This document shows, piece by piece, positions 37,241-46,770 of a stretch of 64,000 bases of DNA. Each line of letters starts with the position of its first letter. Position 1 is the stretch's first letter. Location of the stretch: assembly GCF_016584105.1 (NCBI RefSeq), contig NZ_NRSM01000016.1, positions 1-64,000 of the forward strand, in the 5' to 3' direction. The translations under genes were made by a program, and so were the position numbers. The stretch is from Ectothiorhodospira shaposhnikovii. Its GTDB lineage: Bacteria; Pseudomonadota; Gammaproteobacteria; Ectothiorhodospirales; Ectothiorhodospiraceae. The notes under the pieces are model-generated. The model searched no databases. It was not told the DNA's origin and worked only from the letters and a program-made list of their open reading frames with translations.

Positions 37241-38326
37241 ATGTCCCAGGTGTCCCGCTTGCAGGTTGAAACGGCTCTCAAGGAGATCCAGGATCCCTAC
37301 ATGGACAATGACTTGATGTCCACCAAGGCCGTCAAGGATATCCAGGTGGATGGCGACAGGGTCGGCATCCGGCTGACCCTGGGCTATGCCGCCGCCGGCT
37401 GGCACGATGCGCTGCGCCGGGCCGTGACCGAGCAGGTGGGGCGCATCCAGGGTGTCGCCACGGTGGATGTACAGGTGGAGACCCGCATCGTCTCCCACGC
37501 AGTACAGAAGAATCTCAAACCCCTTCAGGGGATCAAGAACATCATCGCCGTGGCCTCCGGCAAGGGCGGAGTGGGCAAGTCCACCACCGCCGTCAACCTG
37601 GCCCTGGCCCTGGCGGGGGAGGGGGCCAGCGTGGGCATCCTGGATGCCGACATCTACGGCCCCAGCCAGCCCCGCATGCTGGGCATCTCCGGCAAGCCGG
37701 AGACCCGTGACGGCAAGACCATGGAGCCGATGGAAAACCACGGCATCCAGGCCATGTCCATCGGATTTCTCATCGATGAGGACACCCCCATGATCTGGCG
37801 TGGCCCCATGGTCACCCAGGCCCTGGAACAGCTGCTGCGGGACACCAACTGGAAGGCGCTGGATTATCTGGTCATCGACCTGCCGCCGGGCACCGGCGAC
37901 ACCCAGCTTACCCTGGCCCAGAAGATTCCGGTGAGCGGTGCCGTCATCGTCACCACCCCCCAGGACATCGCCCTGCTGGATGCCCGCAAGGGTCTGAAGA
38001 TGTTCGAGAAGGTGGACGTGCCGGTGCTGGGGGTGGTGGAGAACATGAGCATCCACATCTGCTCCAACTGCGGTCACGAGGAATACATCTTCGGCCAGGG
38101 CGGCGGCGAGCGCATGGCCCGGGACTACGGCGTGGAGTTCCTCGGCGCCCTGCCGCTGGATATCCATATCCGTGAACAGGCCGACGGTGGCCGCCCCACC
38201 GTGATCGCCCAGCCCGATAGCCGCATCGCAGAGATCTACCGGGAAATCGCCCGCCGCACCGCCGCGCGCCTGGCCGCCCAGGCCCGGGACTACAGCGCCA
38301 AGTTCCCCAACATCGTCATCCAGTAA
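37241..38326 (+). CDS. apbC: Iron-sulfur cluster carrier protein ApbC/Mrp
   Basis: ApbC binds and transfers iron-sulfur clusters with ATP hydrolysis. The 361-residue protein has an N-terminal MIP18/DUF59-type domain ([23 protein letters not shown] begins it), the deviant Walker [19 protein letters not shown] and the cluster-binding CSNCGH. I chose the ATG at 37241, preceded by GAGGAAGG; the frame is open to 37160 but the extra residues are not conserved. dcd follows 14 bases downstream. Confidence 0.93.
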   Translation: MSQVSRLQVETALKEIQDPYMDNDLMSTKAVKDIQVDGDRVGIRLTLGYAAAGWHDALRRAVTEQVGRIQGVATVDVQVETRIVSHAVQKNLKPLQGIKNIIAVASGKGGVGKSTTAVNLALALAGEGASVGILDADIYGPSQPRMLGISGKPETRDGKTMEPMENHGIQAMSIGFLIDEDTPMIWRGPMVTQALEQLLRDTNWKALDYLVIDLPPGTGDTQLTLAQKIPVSGAVIVTTPQDIALLDARKGLKMFEKVDVPVLGVVENMSIHICSNCGHEEYIFGQGGGERMARDYGVEFLGALPLDIHIREQADGGRPTVIAQPDSRIAEIYREIARRTAARLAAQARDYSAKFPNIVIQ

Positions 38327-38340
38327 AGGCAGGTCGTTTC

Positions 38341-38904
38341 ATGTCGATCAAATCGGACAAGTGGATCCGCCGCATGGCGGCGCAGGGCATGATCGAACCC
38401 TTCGAGCCGGGGCAGGTGCGGTACGCCGGGGAGGAGCGCATCATCTCCTACGGCACCTCCAGCTATGGCTATGACGTGCGCTGCGCCGACGAATTCAAGG
38501 TGTTCACCAACATCAACTCCACCATCGTGGACCCCAAGTCCTTCGACGAACGCAGTTTCGTGGACGTCAAATCGGACGTCTGCATCATCCCCCCCAACTC
38601 CTTCGCCCTGGCGCGGACGGTGGAGTATTTCCGGATTCCCCGCAATGTGCTGACCATCTGTCTGGGCAAGAGCACCTATGCCCGCTGCGGCATCATCGTG
38701 AACGTAACCCCCCTGGAGCCGGAGTGGGAGGGGCATGTGACCCTGGAATTTTCCAATACCACCCCCCTGCCAGCGCGGATCTATGCCAATGAAGGGGTGG
38801 CGCAGATGTTGTTCCTGGAGTCCGACGAGGTCTGCGAGACTTCCTATAAGGATCGGGGCGGCAAGTATCAGGGGCAACGGGGCGTGACATTGCCCAAGAC
38901 CTGA
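38341..38904 (+). CDS. dcd: dCTP deaminase
   Basis: Dcd deaminates dCTP to dUTP, feeding dUMP for thymidylate. The 187-residue protein has the dUTPase-like fold with [31 protein letters not shown], including the catalytic Glu, and a C-terminal [15 protein letters not shown]. It follows apbC at 14 bases and is likely co-transcribed; the apbC-dcd pair is common in gammaproteobacteria. Confidence 0.96.
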   Translation: MSIKSDKWIRRMAAQGMIEPFEPGQVRYAGEERIISYGTSSYGYDVRCADEFKVFTNINSTIVDPKSFDERSFVDVKSDVCIIPPNSFALARTVEYFRIPRNVLTICLGKSTYARCGIIVNVTPLEPEWEGHVTLEFSNTTPLPARIYANEGVAQMLFLESDEVCETSYKDRGGKYQGQRGVTLPKT

Positions 38905-39082
38905 GCGGCCCCGGTCGCGCATGACGGGGTTGGTCCGCGGCACCGGCCAAGACTGATTCCAGAACATGACAGCGACCGCCAATTCATGTTTAATGGCGAT
39001 TTTCCCGGCGAGCCCCCGCCGCGGTTTCGGGCGTCGGGTCGCGGCCCCGACCCCGGGCCGCAAGCCAAGAGGTAGCTTGAAG

Positions 39083-39712
39083 ATGCAGCAACAGACGGCC
39101 GACCACCACGCAGACCCCGTGGTGGGTTACAGCCTACACAACCGCCGTTATCTGAACGTCACCAACCGTTGCACCCTGCGCTGCGCCTTCTGCCCCAAGT
39201 TCAACAAGACCTGGGAGGTGCAGGGATACCCCCTGCGGCTGTATCAGGAGCCCACGGTGGAACAGATGCTCGACGCAGTGGGCGATCCGAAGGATTACGA
39301 AGCCGTGGTGTTTTGCGGCCTGGGCGAACCCACCCTGCGCCTGGACGCCGTCCTGAGCGTGGCCCGGCAACTCAAGGCCCGGGGCGCCCCCGCCATCCGC
39401 ATCAATACCGACGGCCTGGCCAGTCTGGTCCACGGCCGGGATGTGACCCCGGAGATGGCCGGTTGCATCGATGCCCTGTCCGTCTCCCTCAATGCCCAGG
39501 ATGCCTTCACCTACGAACGGCACTGCCGGCCCAAACTGCCCGGTGCCTATCCTGCCCTGCTGGACTTCGTGCGTGCCGCCCGTGTCCATGTGCCCGAGGT
39601 CACCGTCACCGCCGTCGACGGCCTTCCGGGGGTGGATATCACCGCCTGCGAAGCCATTGCCCGGGAACTGGGGGTGGGGTTTCGTCGTCGGGTCCTGGAC
39701 CTGGTGGGCTGA
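39083..39712 (+). CDS. Radical SAM protein, TatD-linked type
   Basis: The 209-residue protein has the radical SAM cluster motif NVTNRCTLRCAFCPK, the glycine-rich GLGEPTLR and a DALSVSLNAQD strand, and resembles small TatD-associated radical SAM proteins. The substrate is unknown. The ATG at 39083 lies eight bases after AGAGGTAGC; the longer frame from 38966 is rich in Arg/Pro and not conserved. It is the first gene of a tight run ending at 44145; two bases separate it from the next start. Confidence 0.8.
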   Translation: MQQQTADHHADPVVGYSLHNRRYLNVTNRCTLRCAFCPKFNKTWEVQGYPLRLYQEPTVEQMLDAVGDPKDYEAVVFCGLGEPTLRLDAVLSVARQLKARGAPAIRINTDGLASLVHGRDVTPEMAGCIDALSVSLNAQDAFTYERHCRPKLPGAYPALLDFVRAARVHVPEVTVTAVDGLPGVDITACEAIARELGVGFRRRVLDLVG

Positions 39713-39714
39713 CG

Positions 39715-40674
39715 ATGTCCACCTTCACCGACCGCGTCAACACCCTGGGCAGCCACCTGCGGGCACGGTACGGCCAGCGGGTGCACAAGCTCACCGTGAG
39801 CGCCGGATTCATCTGCCCCAACATGGACGGCACCAAGGGCCGCGGCGGTTGCAGCTTCTGCAACAACGCCAGTTTTGCCCCCCAGGGGCAGGACGGCGGC
39901 GCCGTGCGCCGGCAGCTGGACGAGGGCAGGGCAGTGGTGGCCCGGCGCACCGGCGCCCGCCTGCACCTGGCCTATTTTCAGGCCTACACCAATACCTACG
40001 CCGAGGTCACCCGCCTCAAGGCCCTCTATGATGCCGCCCTGGAACAGCCGGGGGTGGTGGGGCTGTCCATCGGTACCCGCCCCGACTGCGTGCCCGACGA
40101 GGTGCTGGACCTGCTGGTTTCCTACCAGGAACAGGGCCATACCCTGTGGCTGGAGCTGGGCCTGCAGTCCGCCTTCGACGAGACCCTGGTCCGGGTCAAC
40201 CGGGGGCACGGCTTTGCCGAATACCAGGACGCCGTCCGGCGTGCCCGTGACCGGGGGCTATCCGTTTGCACCCACCTGATCATCGGTCTGCCCGGCGAGA
40301 CCCCCTGGCACCAGCGGGAAACCCTGGCCCGGGTCTTGAATGAAGGCACCGATGGCCTCAAGCTTCACCCCCTGCATGTGGTCCGGGGCACCCGCCTGTC
40401 CCGCCAGTGGCGCGCCGGCGAATACCGGCCCTGGACCCTGAACGAATATGTGAACACGGCGGTGGACATGATCGAGATGACCCCGCCCGAGGTGGTGTTC
40501 CATCGCCTGACCGCCACGGCGCGCAAGCCCCTGCTGCTGGCACCGGACTGGTGCGGCAGCAAGTGGACGGTGATCAACGCCATCGAACAGGAGCTGACAC
40601 GGCGGGGGACCCGACAGGGTGCGCGTCCCCTGCATTCAGACAGTCACCTTCCAGGAACCCAGGAGAGTTGTTGA
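39715..40674 (+). CDS. Radical SAM protein YhcC (TIGR01212 family)
   Basis: This 319-residue protein is YhcC-like: GQRVHKLTVSAGFICPNMDGTKGRGGCSFC is the stretch around the cluster, with the atypical cysteines C-x14-C-x2-C. LHLAYFQAYTNTYA and LELGLQSAFD follow. Function is unknown; E. coli YhcC shows no defined reaction. Its stop overlaps the start of ubiU (TGATG), tying it to quinone synthesis genes. Confidence 0.85.
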   Translation: MSTFTDRVNTLGSHLRARYGQRVHKLTVSAGFICPNMDGTKGRGGCSFCNNASFAPQGQDGGAVRRQLDEGRAVVARRTGARLHLAYFQAYTNTYAEVTRLKALYDAALEQPGVVGLSIGTRPDCVPDEVLDLLVSYQEQGHTLWLELGLQSAFDETLVRVNRGHGFAEYQDAVRRARDRGLSVCTHLIIGLPGETPWHQRETLARVLNEGTDGLKLHPLHVVRGTRLSRQWRAGEYRPWTLNEYVNTAVDMIEMTPPEVVFHRLTATARKPLLLAPDWCGSKWTVINAIEQELTRRGTRQGARPLHSDSHLPGTQESC

Positions 40675-41690
40675 TGAACCCAGATCGTATGGAGCTGGTC
40701 TGTCCGGCGGGCGGCTTCCCGGCGCTCCGGGCAGCCGTGGACAACGGCGCCGATGCCGTTTATCTGAGCCTGCGCGGCGAGACCAATGCCCGTAACTTCC
40801 CGGGCCTGAACTTTGACCGCAAGGCCCTGCAGAAGGGCATTGCCTACGCCCGGGGCAAGGGCGTGAAGGTCTACATGGCCCTCAATACCTATCCCCAGCC
40901 GGACATCTGGACCGCCGCCACCCAGGCGGTGGATGTGGCCGCCGAGGAGGGCGTGAACGCCGTCATCCTCGCCGACATGGGGCTTTTGCGCTATGCCGCC
41001 GATACCCACAAGGATCTCACCCTGCATCTGTCGGTCCAGGGTTCCGCCACCACCGCCGATGCCCTGAACTTCTACCACGAGCGCTACGGCGTGGTGCGCG
41101 CCGTGCTGCCCCGGGTGCTGTCCATGTCCCAGGTGGCGCAGGTGATCGAGCGGGCCAGGCTGGACATCGAGGTGTTCGGTTTCGGTAGCCTGTGCGTGAT
41201 GGTGGAGGGCCGCTGCATGCTGTCCTCCTATGCCACCGGCGACTCACCCAACACCAAGGGGGCCTGCTCCCCCGCCCATGCCGTGCGCTGGATCGAGACC
41301 GGTCGCGGTCGCGAGGCGCGGCTGAACGGCGTACTCATCGATACCTTCAAGCCCGGCGAAAGCGCCGGCTACCCGGTCATCTGCAAGGGCCGCTATCAGG
41401 TGGGCAGTTGCGATGACACCATCTACGCCATCGAGGAACCCACCAGCCTGAGCACCCTGGACATCCTGGCCGATCTGCTCAAGATCGGCGTCAAGGCCAT
41501 CAAGCTGGAAGGCCGTCAGCGCAGCCCCGCCTATGTGGGACAGGCCACGCGCGTCATGCGCCAGGCCCTGGATGCCTGCCACGCCAACCCCGATGCCTAC
41601 ACCCCGCGGCCGGAATGGGCCTCCCAGCTCGCCGGCATGTCCGAAGGACGCACCCAGACCCTGGGTGCCTTGCACAGAGCCTGGCAATGA
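40674..41690 (+). CDS. ubiU: O2-independent ubiquinone hydroxylation protein UbiU
   Basis: UbiU and UbiV form a heterodimer that hydroxylates the ubiquinone ring without oxygen, using prephenate as oxygen source. The 338-residue U32-family protein has the four cluster cysteines at 174, 181, 198 and 237 ([26 protein letters not shown]). Their spacing of 7, 17 and 39 equals that of E. coli UbiU. The start overlaps the stop of the preceding gene; the stop overlaps ubiV (ATGA). Ribosome-binding AGGAGAG lies at 40661-40667. Confidence 0.93.
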   Translation: MNPDRMELVCPAGGFPALRAAVDNGADAVYLSLRGETNARNFPGLNFDRKALQKGIAYARGKGVKVYMALNTYPQPDIWTAATQAVDVAAEEGVNAVILADMGLLRYAADTHKDLTLHLSVQGSATTADALNFYHERYGVVRAVLPRVLSMSQVAQVIERARLDIEVFGFGSLCVMVEGRCMLSSYATGDSPNTKGACSPAHAVRWIETGRGREARLNGVLIDTFKPGESAGYPVICKGRYQVGSCDDTIYAIEEPTSLSTLDILADLLKIGVKAIKLEGRQRSPAYVGQATRVMRQALDACHANPDAYTPRPEWASQLAGMSEGRTQTLGALHRAWQ

Positions 41691-42580
41691 AACTTTCCCT
41701 GGGACCCATTCAGTATTACTGGCCCCGCGAGCGGGTCATGGAATTCTACGCCGCCGTCGAACAGTGGCCGGTGGACATCGTCTATCTGGGCGAGACGGTC
41801 TGCTCCAAGCGTCGCGAGCTGCGTGCCGCCGACTGGCTGGAGGTGGCCGATCGTCTGGCCGCCGCCGGCAAGACCGTGGTCATGTCCACCCTGGCCCTGA
41901 TGGAAGCGGAATCCGAGCGCCTGGCCCTGGAACGCCTGGTGCAAAACGGTCGCTTCATGATCGAGGCCAACGATGCCACGTCCCTGGGCCTGTCCCTGGG
42001 CAAGCCCTTTGTCGCGGGCCCCAACATCAACACCTACAACGCCGGTACCCTGCGCGAACTGCGGGACATCGGCGCGGTGCGTTGGGTGATGCCGGTGGAG
42101 CTGTCCCGGCATATCCTGGAAGGCATGCACAAGGCTCGGCCCGACGGACTGGAAACCGAGGTGCTGGTGTTCGGTCGTCTGCCCCTGGCCTTCTCCGCCC
42201 GCTGCTTCACCGCCCGTGCCCGCAACCTGCCCAAGGACAGCTGTGAGTTGGCTTGCCTGGACTATCCGGCGGGCCTGCCCCTGGCCACCCAGGACGGCAG
42301 CGGCTTCCTCACCATCAACGGCATCCAGCTCCAGTCCGCCGACCCCAACAACCTCATCGAGGCCATGCCCGAACTGCAGGCCATGGGGATCGATGTGGTG
42401 CGCATTTCTCCGGAACCGGAAGGCACCGAGGCAGTGGTCAGGGCCTTCCGCGGCTGCATCGACGGCAACCTGACCCCGCGTCAGGCCCTGGATGCCATGA
42501 AGCCCCTGTTCCCCCGCTTCTGCGACGGCTACTGGGAGGGTGACGCCGGCATGAACTGGCGGGAGAGCGTATCGGCATGA
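41687..42580 (+). CDS. ubiV: O2-independent ubiquinone hydroxylation protein UbiV
   Basis: The 297-residue partner of UbiU has cluster cysteines at 39 ([13 protein letters not shown]), 173, 186 and 190 ([20 protein letters not shown] is the region). The spacing matches E. coli UbiV (C39, C180, C193, C197). The start overlaps the end of ubiU by ATGA, and the next gene starts inside its last codons (42577). The third partner, UbiT (SCP2 lipid carrier), is not in the window. Confidence 0.93.
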   Translation: MKLSLGPIQYYWPRERVMEFYAAVEQWPVDIVYLGETVCSKRRELRAADWLEVADRLAAAGKTVVMSTLALMEAESERLALERLVQNGRFMIEANDATSLGLSLGKPFVAGPNINTYNAGTLRELRDIGAVRWVMPVELSRHILEGMHKARPDGLETEVLVFGRLPLAFSARCFTARARNLPKDSCELACLDYPAGLPLATQDGSGFLTINGIQLQSADPNNLIEAMPELQAMGIDVVRISPEPEGTEAVVRAFRGCIDGNLTPRQALDAMKPLFPRFCDGYWEGDAGMNWRESVSA

Positions 42581-44145
42581 CGGTCCGGCCCTGCCGGGTC
42601 TGGACCGACGGCATCGCGCCGGGGGCCGAGCAGGTGGCCCGGGACCTTCGCCATCTGGCGGGTTCCGTGGCCGCCGACGAGGCCAGGCTGCGATTCCATC
42701 GCTATGAGCCCACCGCCAGCCTGGGCCGTCACGAAGCCGTCTGTCACGGGGTGCGCGGCACCTACTGCCAAGAGGCGGGCATTCCCGTGGTGCGTCGGCT
42801 CACCGGCGGTGGGGCCCTCTATCTGGCGCCGGGGCAGTGCTGCCTGAGTCTGACCCTGCCCCGTCACTGGCTGGGGGGGGGCGATACCCTCACGGCGCTG
42901 ATGGCCCGGCTCAACCGCGCCCTGGTGCGGGCCCTGGCCGGCCTGGGCATTTCCGCCCATACCGCCTTTCCCAACGACCTGGAAGTGTCCGGGCGCAAGC
43001 TGGGGGCGGGCTTTCTGGCCATCGAGGCCGAGGCCGTGCTCTACCAGGCGGTGATCCTGGAAACGCTGGATACGGAAGTTTTGCTCAAGGTGCTTCGGGC
43101 GCCACGGGAAAAACTCAGCGCCCAGGGCATCCTCAGTGCCCGCAATCGTTTCATCACTCTGGATGAGATGCCGATCAGGGATCTGGACATGGTGGCTCTG
43201 AAGGAGGCCGTTACCCACTCTCTGCTTCGGGAGTTGGCGCTGGAGGGCATGATGACCGCGCCGGATCCGGTGCACGACAGGGCACGGCCACCACCGGACA
43301 TGCCCGTGGACCCTGCCCTGGACGAAGACTGGTCGGCAAGCGCGGACTGTAGCTGGCAGGCGTTCCTGCCCACCCCCGGCGGCATCCTGCAGTTGCGTCT
43401 GTTGCCGGACGATACCGGCCGGGTGATCCGGGCGGCCCATTTCTCCGGCGCGGTGCATGTGGCGCCACCGGATCTGTTCCTGTCCCTGGCCGAAACCCTG
43501 GCCGGTGCCCCCATGGATGCGGCCGAAGTGCGCATGATCCGCCGTCTGCGGGCGGAGGACGTTCAGCTTCCGGGATTCGGTCCCGACGAATTGTGTCGGT
43601 TGCTGCGCCTGGCCCTGGGGCGCCGGGCGGAGCAGGGGCTGGGCCTGGATGTCCGGCAGGCTAACCGGCTCATGGTCCACCGGCCCGACGGTGTGGAAGG
43701 GGTCAAGGATATCCTGAACCGGGCCTCGGTCATGCTGGTGCCCTACTGCGCCAAGCCCGCCTGGTGCGACTGGCGCCACGAGGATGCCTGCCCTGAATGC
43801 GGTGGTTGTGACGTGGGGGAGGCCTATCGCCTGGCACGGGAGCGGGGGATGAAGGTGGTGACCATCACCCGTTACGAGCACCTGTGCCGGGTGTTGGAGC
43901 AGATGCAGGCAGACGGCGAGCCTGCTTATGTGGGCATGTGCTGTCGGGATTTTTATCAGAAGCGCATCCATGCCTTCCGTGCCGCCGGCATTCCGGCGGT
44001 GCTCATGGACATCACCGGCGCGAACTGTTACGACCTGAATCAGGAGGAGGCCGCCTACGCCGGCGAGTTCACCGCCGAGGCCGAGCTGGACATGGGGCTG
44101 GTGGAGAAGGTGATGGTGTGGGTGCCGAGGAAGCCGACGGACTGA
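42577..44145 (+). CDS. Lipoate-protein ligase-like / DUF116 fusion protein
   Basis: The 522-residue protein has two parts. The N-terminal half (about 10-240) is a lipoate/biotin ligase fold with [11 protein letters not shown] (73-83) and the catalytic-lysine motif [14 protein letters not shown] (Lys141); an accessory domain (about 253-345) follows. The C-terminal third (about 385-490) is a DUF116 domain with nine cysteines, including CAKPAWC, CPECGGC and CC (391, 397, 405, 408, 411, 437, 455, 456, 484), likely binding a metal cluster. It overlaps ubiV by four bases. The link between lipoate-type ligase chemistry and quinone genes is not explained. Confidence 0.75.
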   Translation: MTVRPCRVWTDGIAPGAEQVARDLRHLAGSVAADEARLRFHRYEPTASLGRHEAVCHGVRGTYCQEAGIPVVRRLTGGGALYLAPGQCCLSLTLPRHWLGGGDTLTALMARLNRALVRALAGLGISAHTAFPNDLEVSGRKLGAGFLAIEAEAVLYQAVILETLDTEVLLKVLRAPREKLSAQGILSARNRFITLDEMPIRDLDMVALKEAVTHSLLRELALEGMMTAPDPVHDRARPPPDMPVDPALDEDWSASADCSWQAFLPTPGGILQLRLLPDDTGRVIRAAHFSGAVHVAPPDLFLSLAETLAGAPMDAAEVRMIRRLRAEDVQLPGFGPDELCRLLRLALGRRAEQGLGLDVRQANRLMVHRPDGVEGVKDILNRASVMLVPYCAKPAWCDWRHEDACPECGGCDVGEAYRLARERGMKVVTITRYEHLCRVLEQMQADGEPAYVGMCCRDFYQKRIHAFRAAGIPAVLMDITGANCYDLNQEEAAYAGEFTAEAELDMGLVEKVMVWVPRKPTD

Positions 44146-44174
44146 TGCCGTTGTTTTCCCCGCGCCCCTCCACC

Positions 44175-45353
44175 TCAATCCCCCCCGTCCGGCCCGTCCG
44201 CCGGCAGGAACAGGCCCACCAGATCATTCAGGAACTGTCGCCCCGTCGCAGTCGCCACCAGTCGCGCCGGATCATCTTCCAGCAGTCCCCGGGCCATCGC
44301 CTCCGACCTTGCCGGTTCCAGGGCCTTCAGTCCCAGCCCCGTATGGCGGGTGAACAGGGTTGACGGCACGCCCTCCACCAACCGCAGGGCGTTGAGCATG
44401 AACTCGAATGCCGTTTCTTCCGGGCCAAGCACCCGTTCGCCGTTCAGTGCCCGGCCGGAGCGGACGCCCTCCATGAAGGCCCTGGGTTGACGATGACGCC
44501 AGCGGCGCAGGATGCGTCCCTCCGCCGGTAACGTGAGCTTGCCATGAGCTCCGGCGCCGATGCCCAGATAATCCCCGAACTGCCAGTAGTTGAGATTGTG
44601 TCGGCACTGTCGCCCGTTCCCGGCATAGGCTGAGACCTCGTAGTGCGCAAACCCCCGGGATGCCAGTCGCGCCTGCCCCTCGGTCATCATCGCCCACTGG
44701 GTGTCCTCGTCGGGCAGGGCGGGAGGGGCGGCGGCAAAGGCCGTGTTGGGCTCCAGGGTCAGTTCATACCAGCTCAGGTGCTCAGGCCCCAGATCCATGG
44801 CCGTGTCCAGGTCAGCCATGGCCTGGGCCACCGTCTGTCCGGGCAGGCCGAACATCAGGTCCAGGTTCAGGTTCTCGAATCCCGCCGCACGGGCCGTGGC
44901 CACCGCCTCCCGGGCCTCCCGTCCCGTATGGATGCGGCCCAGTGCCCCGAGCAGGGTATCGTCAAAGCTCTGGATCCCCATGGACAGGCGGTTCACCCCC
45001 GCCGCCCGGTAGCCCTCGAAACGGGCCTGTTCCACGGTGCCGGGGTTGGCTTCCAGGGTGATTTCCGCATAGGGGCGGCAGATAAGGCGGGCGCGGATCG
45101 CCGACAGCAGATGTTCGATGGCCTCGGGGCTCAGCAGGCTGGGGGTGCCGCCGCCGATGAAGACACTGTCGATGCATCGCCCCCAGACCATGGGCAGCTC
45201 CGTCTCCAGGTCCGCGATCAGGGCCTCCACATAGGCCTGTTCGGGAATCTCGTCGGCGGCATGGGAATTGAAGTCGCAGTAGGGGCACTTGCGCACACAC
45301 CAGGGGATGTGCACATACAGGGTCAGAGGCGGTGGCGGTTGGGAAGAGGGCAT
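44175..45353 (-). CDS. hemW: Radical SAM heme chaperone HemW
   Basis: HemW binds haem and delivers it to enzymes; it was formerly called HemN-like. The 392-residue protein has VHIPWCVRKCPYCDFNSH (CxxxCxxC) and a GGGTPSLL motif, but lacks the extra N-terminal features of true HemN, so it is not a coproporphyrinogen dehydrogenase. In many gammaproteobacteria it directly follows rdgB; here the TnpB element and an EF-hand gene lie between. Confidence 0.92.
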   Translation of the reverse strand: MPSSQPPPPLTLYVHIPWCVRKCPYCDFNSHAADEIPEQAYVEALIADLETELPMVWGRCIDSVFIGGGTPSLLSPEAIEHLLSAIRARLICRPYAEITLEANPGTVEQARFEGYRAAGVNRLSMGIQSFDDTLLGALGRIHTGREAREAVATARAAGFENLNLDLMFGLPGQTVAQAMADLDTAMDLGPEHLSWYELTLEPNTAFAAAPPALPDEDTQWAMMTEGQARLASRGFAHYEVSAYAGNGRQCRHNLNYWQFGDYLGIGAGAHGKLTLPAEGRILRRWRHRQPRAFMEGVRSGRALNGERVLGPEETAFEFMLNALRLVEGVPSTLFTRHTGLGLKALEPARSEAMARGLLEDDPARLVATATGRQFLNDLVGLFLPADGPDGGD

Positions 45354-45421
45354 GGGATTTCAGTTTGCGGTGGCAAAGGTCCGGTCTTCAGTGTGCCGCA
45401 GCCGGTTATCTTTTTTGAGCC

Positions 45422-45447
45422 TCCCCACAGCTAAAGCCGGGGGATTC
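45422..45447 (-). repeat. 3' hairpin repeat of the TnpB element (candidate guide-RNA scaffold)
   Basis: CCCC and GGGG arms enclose GCT/AGC, giving a nested hairpin. It lies just after the tnpB stop, where IS605-type elements carry their right end and the 3' part of the omega (reRNA) scaffold. The matching copy at 46658-46683 has GAT/ATC in the inner stem. Confidence 0.5.
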
Positions 45448-45456
45448 CCGTTCTTG

Positions 45457-46608
45457 CTACGTCACCGCTTTCGCGGTGATTTCGCGTACCGGGTTCAGGG
45501 CTGGCTCATGCAGCCCGCCCGCCAAATCCTCAAGATTCAGCGAGCAGCACAGCCCATGCCAGTCGCGGACATTCATGGCCGCGTTGGCATCGGCGTGCGC
45601 CTTGTGTCCACAACGGGTGCAGACGTAGGCATGTTTTTTACGATCATTGATCGCACCACAGCGGTGGCAGGTCTTGCTGGTGTAGTGGGGACGGATCTTG
45701 TCGATGGCCACACCGGCCTGAACCGCCTTGTAGGCCACGAAGGTTTCCAACTGGAAGAACGGCCAATAGTCCCGGTTCTGACCGGCGTCCGATCTGGTTT
45801 TCTTGCGCTGTTTCGTTGAGCGGCGGATACCGCTCAAATCTTCCAGCCGGATGCCCGCCCCCAGGCGCGATGCCATGGCCACCAGATCCTTGCTGATGCA
45901 ATGGTTGATGTGGGTGACAATGCGCCGTTCCTTCGATTCCAGCTTTTTGACGGCCCGGTGTTTACCTGCCTTTTGCAGCTTCCGGCGACGATGGGCGTAG
46001 ATTCTTCGCACATGACGAATCTGCTTGGCTTTCCAGAAGATGACGGGGCCATCGGGTGTTGCGGCCACAGCCGGAACATTCTGCCCTCGATCCACTCCGA
46101 TCCAGTGTTCTGTCTCTTTGGCGTCGGGAACCTCCATCGACACCGAAAGGCAGGCATACCAGATACCTTTTTTGGACTGAACCAGCTTGAGACTGCCCGC
46201 TTTGGCCTTTCCTTCCAGCAGCGCCTCCAGCCAATCCCGATGAGAAGCCCCATGAACTTCTATCGGGACTCGCTTCTTGATGCCCCGCACCAATCCAAAA
46301 CCAAGGCTGAAGGTGTCACCGACACGATGCAATCTCCAGTTCTGGTTGTTGGTTTCAAGGGGAAGGCGCTTAAAGCATTTCACCTGGGTGCGGGCGTTGG
46401 CGTTGCGAATGGTCTGATTGATCCATGCCGAGCCGATTTCGATATCCGCAAATGCCTTGCTGGTGAGTTGGCGACGCTCGGATTTGGGCAGGGCAAGGAT
46501 CGAGTTGGCAACTTCTGTGTTGATCTTTTCAAGACGAGCAAACATGTCCGCCTTCGACTGATTTAACCGAAGAAAGGGAAGTTTGATTGTCTTGGTGAAT
46601 ATCGCCAC
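45457..46608 (-). CDS. TnpB family RNA-guided endonuclease
   Basis: The 383-residue protein has a complete RuvC-like active site: Asp173 (IGVDRGQN), Glu256 (IRLEDLSG) and Asp340 (HADANAAMN). A zinc ribbon lies between the last two (CHRCG at 314-318 and CTRCG at 330-334). TnpB proteins use an RNA from the element's 3' end to cut the donor joint DNA and promote element retention; Cas12 evolved from them. The N-terminus (MAIFTKTIKLPFLRLN) is also typical. No frameshift or missing residue is seen, so it may be active. tnpA is absent. Confidence 0.93.
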   Translation of the reverse strand: MAIFTKTIKLPFLRLNQSKADMFARLEKINTEVANSILALPKSERRQLTSKAFADIEIGSAWINQTIRNANARTQVKCFKRLPLETNNQNWRLHRVGDTFSLGFGLVRGIKKRVPIEVHGASHRDWLEALLEGKAKAGSLKLVQSKKGIWYACLSVSMEVPDAKETEHWIGVDRGQNVPAVAATPDGPVIFWKAKQIRHVRRIYAHRRRKLQKAGKHRAVKKLESKERRIVTHINHCISKDLVAMASRLGAGIRLEDLSGIRRSTKQRKKTRSDAGQNRDYWPFFQLETFVAYKAVQAGVAIDKIRPHYTSKTCHRCGAINDRKKHAYVCTRCGHKAHADANAAMNVRDWHGLCCSLNLEDLAGGLHEPALNPVREITAKAVT

Positions 46609-46624
46609 AATTCAAAACGTATAC

Positions 46625-46648
46625 CGTCTTGCGCTATCGCGCAAGACG
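46625..46648. repeat. Perfect hairpin at the 5' side of the TnpB element
   Basis: CGTCTTGCGC and GCGCAAGACG form a perfect 10-bp stem with loop TATC. Subterminal hairpins of this kind are recognised by TnpA of IS200/IS605 elements in single-stranded form. It lies 17 bases before the tnpB start. Confidence 0.65.
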
Positions 46649-46657
46649 CGGCTTATA

Positions 46658-46683
46658 TCCCCACGGATAAATCCGGGGGCTTT
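46658..46683 (-). repeat. Outer hairpin repeat, 5' side of the TnpB element
   Basis: TCCCCACGGATAAATCC followed by GGGGG forms CCCC/GGGG and GGAT/ATCC stems. It is a direct copy of the repeat at 45422-45447, with paired changes in the inner stem. Such compensation suggests the structure, not only the sequence, is kept. Confidence 0.55.
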
Positions 46684-46770
46684 GCGCCGCAGTTCGGTAA
46701 TCCTCCCTAAAGTCTCATCCCGGCCCGCCGATAACCCCATCAGGCTCATAGTATCCGGCAGGTGGTCCCC

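Larger units (their letters stand above)
45422..46683 (-). mobile_element. IS200/IS605-type element with tnpB only (IS1341-like)
   Basis: The element contains one intact tnpB and no tnpA, so it is non-autonomous for transposition. Related structured sequences lie at both sides: 45422-45447 and 46658-46683 share TCCCCAC..CCGGGGG in the same orientation. A perfect 10-bp hairpin (46625-46648) lies inside the 5' side. The true ends cannot be fixed without an empty site. I place the boundaries at the outer edges of the matching repeats. Confidence 0.6.
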
